Source of the DNA: Deltaproteobacteria bacterium
GTDB taxonomy: Bacteria; Desulfobacterota; Binatia; DP-6
Direction of reading: 5' to 3'
Length of the DNA stretch: 5,489 nucleotides
Assembly (NCBI GenBank): GCA_005879245.1
Contig: VBLA01000006.1
Coordinates: 1-5,489, forward strand
Part shown: one piece after another, positions 1-5,489 of the stretch
Layout of the letters: every line of letters begins with the position of its first letter
Position numbering within the stretch: the first letter of the stretch is position 1
The notes under the pieces: model-generated
Told to the model about the DNA's origin: nothing
The model's database searches: none
Seen by the model: the letters and a program-made list of their open reading frames with translations, nothing else
Translations under genes and position numbers: made by a program

Positions 1-46
1 CACGGACGAGCACTCCTCCGCGCATGCGATCGCGCCTCCCCTCCAT
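1..46 (-). CDS. Start of a divergent gene cut by the left edge (product unknown)
   Basis: Only about 15 codons are visible. On the minus strand an ATG at 46 is preceded six bases upstream by AAGGGAGG, a good Shine-Dalgarno sequence. The frame stays open to the left edge and reads MEGRRDRMRGGVLVR. A second in-frame ATG at 25 has its own purine-rich GGGAGG nine bases upstream, so it is an alternative start. The arginine-rich beginning followed by GGVLV would suit the start of a signal peptide or membrane anchor, but the fragment is too short to assign a family. The gene would run head to head with the LolA-like gene at 94, leaving a 47-base shared upstream region. The call rests on start-site signals alone, so a chance open frame is possible. 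Confidence 0.45.
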   Translation of the reverse strand, partial: MEGRRDRMRGGVLVR

Positions 47-52
47 GGACGT

Positions 53-60
53 CCTCCCTT
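53..60 (-). promoter_or_regulatory. Ribosome binding site of the left-edge minus-strand gene
   Basis: Read on the minus strand this is AAGGGAGG, six bases before the ATG at 46. It is the best Shine-Dalgarno match at any start in the window and is the main evidence that a real gene begins at 46. A plus-strand TTGACA (59-64) overlaps it by two bases. Confidence 0.45.
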
Positions 61-87
61 GACAGCTCATGGCGCTCCGCGGTTAGC
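59..87 (+). promoter_or_regulatory. Candidate promoter for the LolA-like gene
   Basis: A perfect TTGACA hexamer lies at 59-64. Seventeen bases downstream is GTTAGC at 82-87, a poor -10 box that matches TATAAT at only two positions. If real, transcription would start at about 94, on the ATG itself, giving a leaderless or nearly leaderless message. That would agree with the absence of a properly spaced Shine-Dalgarno there. A single perfect -35 hexamer can occur by chance, so this is tentative. Confidence 0.25.
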
Positions 88-93
88 GGGGTC

Positions 94-855
94 ATGCCGC
101 GGTGGTCCACCCCTCTCCTGCCCGTACCGACCCGGGCCTCGGGGTGGGCGCTCCTGGCCTTCACCCTCCCCACCCTCTTCGCCCGCCACACGGATGCCCT
201 GGACCTGCGCGATCTCCTGGCGGGCGTCGCCGCGAACGACCGCTTCGAGACCCCCATCCGCGCCGACGTGCGCCTCACCTGTGAACCCGCCTGTGAATCG
301 GCCGAGAGCCGTGCCATCTTCCTCGGCAAGGGCGAGACGCTCTATGTCGAGGTGCAGGGCGGTCTGCGGGCGCTCGTTCGACCCGGGGAGATCCTGACTC
401 CCGAGGGGGGAAAAGCGGTGGGTGCAAAGCCCGGCTTGGCCATCGGTGACCCCGACGTCCTCCTCGAAGATCTCGCTCCGTTCACCGTCGAGTCGCTCAA
501 GCTGCCCCAGATCAGCGATGAAGGTGTGGCGGAAGTCGTGGTGACGGCCGCACCGGGTCATCCGTCCTCCTACGTGCTCATCGTGCACACCATCGACCCC
601 GAGCAGCGCATCATCGTCAAGACGCAGTACTATCGGGACTGGGTGGGGAACCTCGTCAAGATGCGCCGCACCGCCGACGTGGTGGAAGTGGGCGGTCACC
701 GGCGGCCGGGCACGATCACGATCGAGAACTTCCGTCGCGGAACGACCACTCACCTCTCGCTCGCCTGGCGGGAGGCACCCGACGCGCCGGCGGTCCTCTT
801 CGAGCCCGCTGGCCTGGTCCACCCTTCCGGGCTCAGCTGGCCGAACGGAAAGTGA
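94..855 (+). CDS. LolA-like outer membrane lipoprotein-sorting protein, exported
   Basis: The product is 253 residues. The N-terminus looks like a signal peptide: basic residues (R3, R14), a hydrophobic core at about 17-30 (GWALLAFTLPTLFA), and a possible cleavage after the TDA at 33-35. The mature part is strand-rich. Its second half (about 145-245) resembles the LolA-like 'outer membrane lipoprotein-sorting protein' family: an IDPEQRIIVKTQYY stretch (168-180), then a basic RRPGTITIENFRRGTTT segment (203-219), and a closing LFEPAGL (235-241). Such proteins are periplasmic and bind lipid or lipoprotein acyl chains in an open beta-barrel-like fold; the true substrate is unknown here. C63 and C67 form a CxxxC pair that could make a disulfide. 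No good Shine-Dalgarno precedes the ATG at 94. The frame is open to the left edge, but no ATG, GTG or TTG occurs upstream in it within the window, and the signal peptide supports 94. The family call is by pattern recognition of moderate strength. Confidence 0.75.
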   Translation: MPRWSTPLLPVPTRASGWALLAFTLPTLFARHTDALDLRDLLAGVAANDRFETPIRADVRLTCEPACESAESRAIFLGKGETLYVEVQGGLRALVRPGEILTPEGGKAVGAKPGLAIGDPDVLLEDLAPFTVESLKLPQISDEGVAEVVVTAAPGHPSSYVLIVHTIDPEQRIIVKTQYYRDWVGNLVKMRRTADVVEVGGHRRPGTITIENFRRGTTTHLSLAWREAPDAPAVLFEPAGLVHPSGLSWPNGK

Positions 856-856
856 G

Positions 857-1405
857 CTAGCAACCGACCGGGCGCTCGGCGAGCGTGAGCTCGACGCGCA
901 GCTCGCTCGCCACCTGTTCCAGTCGCTCCTGCAGCACGCGCCGGTCGACGCCCGCCGGCACTGCCATCTCGATGCGCATCGTGAAGAGCGGCGTGCCCGT
1001 CTCGGCCTCCGGGCGCGCCTGCGTGCTGAGTGCGGTGACGTTGATCCGATGATCGGCGAGCGTCCGCGCCACGCGGGCCACGATCCCGGCCTTGTCGACC
1101 CCGCTCACCACGCACTCCAACGGGGTGGTGCCGCGCTGTGCGGGCCCCGGAGGCGGCTCATCCAGCGGCCGAAAGAAGACCGTGAGCCTCTTCTCCCACT
1201 CGAGCCGCTTGCATCCAGCGCTCAGCCGGCGCTCGACGTCCGCGCCCTCGCCGGAAAGCAGCAGCAGGACGGCGAACTCGGTCCCGAGGATGGTCATGCT
1301 CGAGTCCTCGAGATTGCAGTCGCACTCGTAGATCAGCTCCGCGAGGTCGGCGACGATCCCGGGCCGGTCGCGGCCGATCGCCGAGAGCGCGAACCAGCGC
1401 CTCAT
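857..1405 (-). CDS. Tandem ACT-domain protein, GcvR-like regulator
   Basis: The product is 182 residues with two ACT domains and no DNA-binding domain. ACT 1 spans about 4-80 and opens with FALSAIGRDRPGIVADLAELIYECDCNLEDSS cut here as FALSAIGRDRPGIV (5-18), the usual ligand-loop signature of GcvR-type domains. ACT 2 spans about 96-175 and repeats the pattern as VSGVDKAGIVARVARTLADH (100-119) followed by INVTALSTQ (121-129). A proline-rich linker (82-89) separates them. Size and layout match the glycine cleavage system repressor family (E. coli GcvR is about 190 residues), which acts by protein-protein contact and probably senses an amino acid. No gcv gene is present, so the partner is unknown. 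The ATG at 1405 is chosen because ACT 1 begins right after it; the open frame extends further upstream but that part is unlike the family. No Shine-Dalgarno is visible, and a weak -10-like GCTAGT (1415-1420) lies nine bases upstream. The stop faces that of the LolA-like gene. Confidence 0.85.
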   Translation of the reverse strand: MRRWFALSAIGRDRPGIVADLAELIYECDCNLEDSSMTILGTEFAVLLLLSGEGADVERRLSAGCKRLEWEKRLTVFFRPLDEPPPGPAQRGTTPLECVVSGVDKAGIVARVARTLADHRINVTALSTQARPEAETGTPLFTMRIEMAVPAGVDRRVLQERLEQVASELRVELTLAERPVGC

Positions 1406-1487
1406 TGGAAGGCCACTAGCACGGGGACCTGTCGTGGGGAAGTGCAGCGTTGGCCAGAAAATCGGTCGTCTGATAGAGGGCCGCGTC
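1406..1487. other. Divergent intergenic region between the ACT protein and the hydrolase
   Basis: These 82 bases separate two genes that point away from each other, so promoters for both must lie here or inside the coding regions. It is locally a little richer in A and T around 1456-1475. Candidate minus-strand -10: GCTAGT at 1415-1420. Candidate plus-strand pair: TTGGCC (1450-1455) and GATAGA (1472-1477), spaced 16 bases, but this overlaps the hydrolase ribosome binding site. None is convincing, and I saw no clear operator palindrome. Confidence 0.5.
1476..1480 (+). promoter_or_regulatory. Ribosome binding site deciding the hydrolase start
   Basis: GAGGG lies seven bases before the ATG at 1488. 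An earlier in-frame start at 1434 has no comparable site in front of it. This makes 1488 the better start for the hydrolase. Confidence 0.55.
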
Positions 1488-2591
1488 ATGCTCGCACAGC
1501 CCGATGGGGCGTTCGACGCGATCCTTCCATCGCGCCCCCGCTTCGAGGTGCTCATGGCGCGGGCCGCCGGCCGCCTCGATCGGTTCGTGCTCGAGCGCTT
1601 CATCCGACACCGCGTGCTCACCCCGCCGCGCGACGGGGACGGGCTCCGCCGTCGCCTGGTCCGCGCGCGCGAGTTCTACGGCGACCCCGATTTCATCTCC
1701 CATCCCGATCGCTTCTTCGCCCCACCCACCCCGCTTCGCACGCAGCTGCAGCGGCGACACGCGCTGCGCGACGGGGAACTGCTGGAGGTCGGCTACGAGA
1801 CGGACTTCGTGCCGGTCTTTCCGGAGGCACGGCGCGATCCCGGTATCGACCGCGTGGGTGTCGCGCGCTGGTGGCGGCACCATCGTCCTGGACATCCTGC
1901 GATGCTCTGCGTCCACGGGTACGGCGGCGGACACCTCTGGCTCGAACGACTCGCCTTCGATGCGGGGCGCTTCTACCGGGCCGGTCTCGACGTCGTGCTC
2001 TATGTCCTTCCCCATCACGGGCTGCGCGGCCCGGGCGGTCCCTTCCAGTCCGGGCTGTCCTTCTTCGACATCGACCTGGTGCGGACCAACGAGGCCTTCG
2101 CCCAGGCGATCTACGAGCTGCGCGCGCTGCTGCGCTACCTGCGGACGGCGCGGACTGGACCCGTCGGGGCCTTCGGCATGAGCCTCGGGGGGTACGTGAC
2201 TGCGCTGCTCGCCGCGATCGAACCCGAGCTGGCCTTTGCCGTGCCGATGATTCCCCTCGCCTCGCTCGCCGACATGATGTGGGGCGAGGGAGGCGACCCT
2301 CGGCTCGCCCTGGCGGTCGAGCACGGCTGGACGCTGGCGCTCCTGCGCGACGTCTCGCGCGTCCATGCTCCGCTCGCCCGCCAGCCGCTCGTGCCGAGCG
2401 AGCGCCGGCTCATCATCGCGGCCCTGGGCGACCGCATCTGCCCTCCGGCTCACGCCGACGCCCTGTGGCGCCACTGGGAACAACCACGCATCCACTGGTA
2501 CCCGGGTGGACACCTGGCACAGTTCCGCCGTTACGGCGCGCTCCGTGAGGTACGCTCCCTCCTTACCGACGCCGGCTTGTTGCCGACGTAG
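1488..2591 (+). CDS. Alpha/beta hydrolase, ABHD18-like
   Basis: The product is 367 residues. It has the full order of alpha/beta-hydrolase landmarks: an oxyanion-side HGYGGGH at 143-149 after a hydrophobic strand (PAMLCV), a nucleophile elbow GMSLGG at 230-235 (Ser232), an acid-strand AALGDRICPP at 311-320 (Asp315), and YPGGHLAQF at 338-346 (His342). These make a complete apparent catalytic triad, so it is likely an active serine hydrolase (esterase, lipase or peptidase type). The LYVLPHHGLRG segment (171-181) and the roughly 140 residues before the HGYGGG strand resemble the ABHD18 (DUF2048) branch, whose substrate is poorly known; that subfamily placement is less sure than the fold. No signal peptide is seen, so it is probably cytoplasmic. 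The ATG at 1488 is chosen for its GAGGG site; a start at 1434 would add 18 residues. The gene is divergent from the ACT gene, and its last 29 bases overlap the end of the minus-strand ABC1 kinase gene. Confidence 0.88.
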   Translation: MLAQPDGAFDAILPSRPRFEVLMARAAGRLDRFVLERFIRHRVLTPPRDGDGLRRRLVRAREFYGDPDFISHPDRFFAPPTPLRTQLQRRHALRDGELLEVGYETDFVPVFPEARRDPGIDRVGVARWWRHHRPGHPAMLCVHGYGGGHLWLERLAFDAGRFYRAGLDVVLYVLPHHGLRGPGGPFQSGLSFFDIDLVRTNEAFAQAIYELRALLRYLRTARTGPVGAFGMSLGGYVTALLAAIEPELAFAVPMIPLASLADMMWGEGGDPRLALAVEHGWTLALLRDVSRVHAPLARQPLVPSERRLIIAALGDRICPPAHADALWRHWEQPRIHWYPGGHLAQFRRYGALREVRSLLTDAGLLPT

Positions 2592-3897
2592 CCGCGGCGG
2601 TGACCTCGCGGAAGAGGCGGTGCCAGTTGCGCACGGTGCCGAGCGCCTTCAGGTAGGCGTCGAGCCCGACCAGGGCGCGCAGCAGGAATACCTGGTGCCC
2701 CGGAGTCCGGAAGAGACGGTGCTCGACGGCCATCTGGGTCACCTCCGCGCCGCGCTGGAGGAGGTCGTAGGCGCGCGGATCGAAGGGAGCGTCCCGCTCG
2801 AGCGGCTCGCAGATCACGTGCATCACCCGGACCAACGGTGCCGGGTCGTCGCCTGCGCGAACGAGGCCGAGGGCCATGCAGGCGGCTCCGATCTCGGCGT
2901 CGTCGCCCGCGAGGAGCGCGTGCGCCAGCTGGCGGTACCCCGCGAGGATCGGGGGCTCGAACACCCGCACGCTCCCGAAGTCGAGGATGCCGAGACGGGG
3001 ATGGTGCGTCACCAGGTAGTTCCCGGGATGGGGGTCGGTGTGCAGGACGCCGAACTCGAGGACCTGGCGCCAGAGCAGCCGGAAGAGCTTCACGGCGAGC
3101 CAGTCCTTCAGCACCTGATCGACGCCAGGCGCGAGGATGTCGTTGATCGGATAGCCCTCGAGGTACTCCATGGTCAGGACGCGGGTGGTCGTGAGATCAC
3201 GGTGGACCCGCGGGATCATCACCTCGGGGTCGTCGGCGAGGAGACGGCGGAAGCGTTCGAGGTTGTCCGCCTCGTGGAGATAGTCGAGCTCCTCGCGGAG
3301 CCGGGCTTCCAGCTCGGCCACCACCTCCCGCGGATCCACGTCCTGGCGCATCACGTCGCGCGCGAGCGCGGTGAGGGCACGGAGGAGCGCCCGCACGTTC
3401 CTCACGTCCTGCTTCACGGTGGCCGCGACACCGGGGTACTGGATCTTCACCGCCACCGTTTCGCCGCTCGGGAGGACCGCGCGGTGCACCTGCCCCAGCG
3501 ACGCGGCCGCGAAGGCCGTGGGCTCGAAGTCACGGAAACGCTCTTCGGGCGGCGCGCCGAGTTCTGCCCTGAGGACCTCCTGCACCCGTGCGTAGGGCAT
3601 GGCCGGTACCGATGACTGGACGACGGAGAGCACTTCGAGCGCCTCGGGCGGGAAGAGGTCGCTCCGCATGCTCAGCATCTGCACGAGCTTCATGAAGGCG
3701 CCGCGCAGCTCCTTCGAGCGCGCGACGACGCGCTCGGCGTTCCGGATGTGCGCGTCGAGCAACGTCTGCTCCGTCCGCGAAACCGACTGGAACGGCCGCT
3801 TGATCGCCTGCCAGAGGTAGCTCCCACCCACCGCGGTGGTGAGCCGCCCGACGGACAGCATCCGCCGGGTGCGGCCCGAGGTGATCTCGGCCATCAC
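2563..3897 (-). CDS. ABC1/AarF/UbiB-family atypical kinase
   Basis: The product is 444 residues, a usual length for the bacterial family; COQ8 and UbiB relatives support quinone biosynthesis through ATPase or kinase-like activity. Landmarks in order: the family's N-terminal K-x-G-Q element appears as KLVQ (70-73, in [12 protein letters not shown]); the alanine-rich loop AAASLGQVH (130-138) replaces the kinase glycine loop; the ATP-binding lysine is K151 (VAVKIQYPG); ELD (203-205) fits the family ExD motif; the catalytic loop is HTDPHPGN (286-293, D288 and N293); LDFG (305-308) carries the metal-binding D306. All core residues are therefore present except the KxGQ glycine, which is valine here. 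No clear C-terminal membrane pair is seen, unlike E. coli UbiB. It is the last gene of the run: its GTG (3897) or ATG (3894) start overlaps the larB stop as GTGATG, so translation is coupled. Numbering here is from the GTG; either start is possible. The 3' end overlaps the hydrolase gene by 29 bases. The quinone link is family knowledge; the substrate here is not known. Confidence 0.92.
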   Translation of the reverse strand: MMAEITSGRTRRMLSVGRLTTAVGGSYLWQAIKRPFQSVSRTEQTLLDAHIRNAERVVARSKELRGAFMKLVQMLSMRSDLFPPEALEVLSVVQSSVPAMPYARVQEVLRAELGAPPEERFRDFEPTAFAAASLGQVHRAVLPSGETVAVKIQYPGVAATVKQDVRNVRALLRALTALARDVMRQDVDPREVVAELEARLREELDYLHEADNLERFRRLLADDPEVMIPRVHRDLTTTRVLTMEYLEGYPINDILAPGVDQVLKDWLAVKLFRLLWRQVLEFGVLHTDPHPGNYLVTHHPRLGILDFGSVRVFEPPILAGYRQLAHALLAGDDAEIGAACMALGLVRAGDDPAPLVRVMHVICEPLERDAPFDPRAYDLLQRGAEVTQMAVEHRLFRTPGHQVFLLRALVGLDAYLKALGTVRNWHRLFREVTAAATSATSRRR

Positions 3898-4649
3898 CCG
3901 TCGGTGCGATTGATGCGCGTGGCGGCGGCCGCGGCTCCGAAGCCGTTGTCGATGTTCACCACCACGACCCCGGCGGCACAGGAGTTGAGCATGGCGAGGA
4001 GCGCGGCCAGGCCGCCGAGGCTCGTGCCGTAGCCGACGCTCGTCGGCACGGCGACCACGGGCCGCTCGACGAGGCCCCCCACCACGCTCGGCAGCGCGCC
4101 TTCCATCCCGGCGACCACGATCAGGACGGCCGCCTCCCAGAGCCGCTCGCGGCCCTCGAGGAGCCGGTGGAGGCCGGCCACGCCGACGTCGTAGAGGCGC
4201 TCGACCCGGTTGCCCATGAACTCCGCCGTCACGGCGGCTTCCTCGGCGACCGGCAGATCGGCGCTGCCCCCCGAGACGACGAGGATCGTGCCGCGGCCGC
4301 CGGGCACCACCGGCGCGGCGCGGCGAACCGCCAGACGCGGCGTCGGGTGATACTCGAACTCCGGCAGCGCCTCACGGAGCTGGGTGGCGCCTTCCGGCGC
4401 GAGGCGTGTCACCAGCACGTTGCTCCCGGCGGCGACCATGTGCCGGGCGATCGCGATGACCTGCTCCGGCGTCTTGCCCTCGCCCAGGACCACCTCGGGG
4501 AACCCGTTCCGCAGCGCGCGGTGATGATCGATCTTCGCAAAGCCGAGGTCTTCGAAGGGCATGCCGCGCAGCCGGTCAAGCGCGACGTCGATCGGACACG
4601 TTCCGCTCTGCACCTCGGCGAGCAGGTCGGCGAGCCGTCTTCGTTCCAT
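3894..4649 (-). CDS. larB: LarB, pyridinium-3,5-biscarboxylic acid mononucleotide synthase
   Basis: The product is 251 residues, the usual LarB length. LarB carboxylates nicotinic acid adenine dinucleotide at C5 and releases AMP, giving the mononucleotide that LarE and LarC convert to the nickel-pincer nucleotide cofactor of lactate racemase and other LarA-type enzymes. The LarB-specific N-terminal part shows [20 protein letters not shown] (39-58). The C-terminal part is PurE-like: [13 protein letters not shown] (126-138) for nucleotide binding, then [19 protein letters not shown] (179-197), [20 protein letters not shown] (201-220), and [19 protein letters not shown] (222-240). C224 sits where the catalytic cysteine of characterised LarB is expected; that alignment is by eye. 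The ATG at 4649 follows the CNNM/CBS stop after one base (TGA-G-ATG) and has no Shine-Dalgarno, suggesting reinitiation. Its own TGA overlaps the kinase start. larC, larE and larA are absent from the window. PurE itself is shorter and lacks the N-terminal part, so purine biosynthesis is unlikely. Confidence 0.95.
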   Translation of the reverse strand: MERRRLADLLAEVQSGTCPIDVALDRLRGMPFEDLGFAKIDHHRALRNGFPEVVLGEGKTPEQVIAIARHMVAAGSNVLVTRLAPEGATQLREALPEFEYHPTPRLAVRRAAPVVPGGRGTILVVSGGSADLPVAEEAAVTAEFMGNRVERLYDVGVAGLHRLLEGRERLWEAAVLIVVAGMEGALPSVVGGLVERPVVAVPTSVGYGTSLGGLAALLAMLNSCAAGVVVVNIDNGFGAAAAATRINRTDG

Positions 4650-4650
4650 C

Positions 4651-5489
4651 TCAGCGCCGGATCGTTTGGAGCTCGCGCACGCGCAACTCCTGCACAGCGC
4701 GCTGGCTCGCGCGTGTGACCTCGAGGCGCACCCGTCCCGCCACTACGCCGTCACCTGGTTTCGGCACGCGACCGAGCCGCTCGAGAACGAGGCCGGCGAG
4801 GGTCTCGTACTCGCCCTGGGGCAGATTCCAACCAAAACGCTCGTTCACCTCGAGGACGGGCGCCCGCGCGCTCACGAGGAAGACACCGGGAGCCACCTGC
4901 CGGTAGAGCTCTCGTGGGGCATCATATTCGTCCTCGATCTCGCCGACAATCTCCTCCACGAGATCCTCGACCGTCACGAGTCCGACCGCGCCTCCGTACT
5001 CGTCGACCACCAGCGCCACGTTCCGCCCCTCGGCCTGCAGAGTGCCGAGGAGCTCCGGCAACGGCTTCGATGCGGGGACGAAGAACGGCTCCCGCATGAC
5101 CGCCGTGACCGGTTGCTCGAGGTCGACGATGCCGAGGAGATCGAGAATGGAGACGATGCCGATCATGTTGAACATGCGCTCCCGGAAGACCGGCAGGCGG
5201 GAGAACCCGCGCTCGCGCACGAGCGCGACCGCCTGACCGACGGAGGCCGTATCCGGGACGGCGCAGAGGTCGACCTGGGGCACCATCGCGTCCCGCGTCG
5301 CCTTGGCGGCGAACCGCGCGATGCGCGCGACCAGACCGGCCTCGGACACCTCCAGCGCTCCACGGCCCGGTCGTGCCGCCAGCCAGCTTCCGAGCCGGCT
5401 GAGCGTCGCGAGCGGCACGGCGGCTCCTCCGATACGGAGGAGCACGGCAAGGCCGCGTTCCACGACCAGGATCGGTGCGAGGACGACCC
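4651..5489 (-). CDS. CNNM/CBS/CorC-domain 'hemolysin family' membrane protein, 5' end outside the window
   Basis: The frame is open through the right edge (VVLAPILVV before the GTG codon at 5463), so the start lies outside and the GTG is probably internal. Numbering from that GTG, 270 residues are visible. Residues about 5-30, with the upstream codons, form a hydrophobic stretch that fits the end of a CNNM (DUF21) transmembrane domain. A linker leads to a tandem CBS pair: CBS 1 at about 60-115 (MVPQVDL, then GFSRLPVFRER and GIVSILDLLG) and CBS 2 at about 120-180 (VTAVMREPFFVP, then VVDEYGGAVGLVTVEDLVEE and IVGEIEDEYD). A CorC_HlyC domain follows at about 186-268 (GVFLVSARAPVLEVNERFGW, then GEYETLAGLVLERLGRVPKPGD). 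Families with this layout (CorB, CorC, YfjD, CNNM) act in magnesium or cobalt efflux or Mg homeostasis, with CBS domains binding adenine nucleotides. The old name 'hemolysin' is historical. The visible hydrophobic stretch favours the membrane-anchored CorB-like form over soluble CorC. The stop is one base before larB, so this gene leads the visible operon. Confidence 0.9.
   Translation of the reverse strand, partial: VVLAPILVVERGLAVLLRIGGAAVPLATLSRLGSWLAARPGRGALEVSEAGLVARIARFAAKATRDAMVPQVDLCAVPDTASVGQAVALVRERGFSRLPVFRERMFNMIGIVSILDLLGIVDLEQPVTAVMREPFFVPASKPLPELLGTLQAEGRNVALVVDEYGGAVGLVTVEDLVEEIVGEIEDEYDAPRELYRQVAPGVFLVSARAPVLEVNERFGWNLPQGEYETLAGLVLERLGRVPKPGDGVVAGRVRLEVTRASQRAVQELRVRELQTIRR
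5423..5443. repeat. Perfect inverted repeat inside the CNNM/CBS gene
   Basis: Arms GCTCCTCCG (5423-5431) and CGGAGGAGC (5435-5443) are perfect complements around a three-base ATA centre. The arms carry a Shine-Dalgarno-like GGAGGAG and its complement. It lies within codons for L-L-R-I-G-G, so codon constraint plus high GC may explain it. No T-run follows on either strand, so it is not an intrinsic terminator. Confidence 0.5.

Noticed and set aside
67..822. A 251-codon minus-strand open frame opposite the LolA-like gene.
   Set aside because: No recognisable domain and rich in His, Arg and Gly. The plus-strand frame has a signal peptide and family-like segments.
873..885. Five-base stem CGCTC/GAGCG near the convergent stops, as a possible terminator.
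   Set aside because: The stem is short, lies inside the ACT coding region and is not followed by a T-run on either strand.
1450..1477. TTGGCC and GATAGA as a promoter for the hydrolase.
   Set aside because: Both boxes are weak, and the start of transcription would fall at or after the ribosome binding site at 1476-1480, which would make that site useless.
1406..1621. A longer N-terminus for the ACT protein, up to a start at 1621.
   Set aside because: The added stretch is basic and low in complexity, overlaps the hydrolase gene, and the ACT domain begins directly after the ATG at 1405.
1416..2513. A 365-codon minus-strand open frame antisense to the hydrolase.
   Set aside because: The hydrolase has a full set of catalytic motifs on the plus strand; the antisense product has no motif and is typical of high-GC mirror frames.
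1049..2548. A 499-codon plus-strand open frame across the ACT gene and the hydrolase.
   Set aside because: It is a shadow frame of GC-rich coding sequence: its product is dominated by Arg, Ala, Pro and Gly with no family motif, and it overlaps two genes with clear domains.
2365..3615. A 416-codon plus-strand open frame antisense to the ABC1 kinase gene.
   Set aside because: Its codons mirror those of the kinase, it shows no recognisable domain, and the kinase on the opposite strand is unambiguous.
5461..5463. GTG at 5463 as the true start of the CNNM/CBS gene.
   Set aside because: The same frame continues upstream with hydrophobic residues to the window edge, and the family expects a full transmembrane domain before the CBS pair, so the gene is most likely cut by the edge.

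Overview
The window is GC-rich (close to 70% by eye), densely coded bacterial DNA. It holds five recognisable genes that are complete or nearly complete, one gene cut by the right edge, and a probable gene start cut by the left edge. Codons are strongly G/C-ending throughout and no gene stands out in composition. A periplasmic LolA-like protein implies a Gram-negative envelope. The set as a whole (LolA-like protein, ABC1 kinase, LarB, CNNM/CBS protein, GcvR-like tandem ACT protein) fits a GC-rich soil or sediment lineage such as former Deltaproteobacteria, Binatota or Rokubacteria. That placement is inference; the window has no rRNA or other phylogenetic marker.

Layout, left to right. (1) Positions 1-46, minus strand: a start codon with a strong Shine-Dalgarno sequence opens a gene running off the left edge. 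(2) 94-855, plus: an exported LolA-like outer-membrane lipoprotein-sorting protein, divergent from (1). (3) 857-1405, minus: a tandem ACT-domain protein resembling the glycine cleavage repressor GcvR, ending tail to tail with (2) one base away. (4) 1488-2591, plus: an alpha/beta hydrolase with a complete apparent Ser-Asp-His triad, divergent from (3) across an 82-base gap. (5) A minus-strand run reading from the right edge: a CNNM/CBS/CorC-type 'hemolysin family' membrane protein (5' end outside the window), then larB, then an ABC1/UbiB-family atypical kinase. The last two junctions are TGA-G-ATG and a GTGATG overlap, so the three are very probably one translationally coupled operon. The kinase gene and the hydrolase gene (4) overlap tail to tail by 29 bases.

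How they might work together. LarB makes the first intermediate of the nickel-pincer nucleotide cofactor, but larC and larE are not in this window. Its coupling to a divalent-cation type CNNM/CBS protein hints at a metal-related theme. The ABC1 kinase family is tied mainly to quinone and lipid metabolism, so the operon may simply be a housekeeping cluster. No mobile element, CRISPR array, tRNA, rRNA or clear intrinsic terminator was seen. I found no strong sign of a new defence or biosynthetic system. The points most worth a second look are the LarB operon context, the altered KxGQ motif of the ABC1 kinase and the convergent coding overlap.
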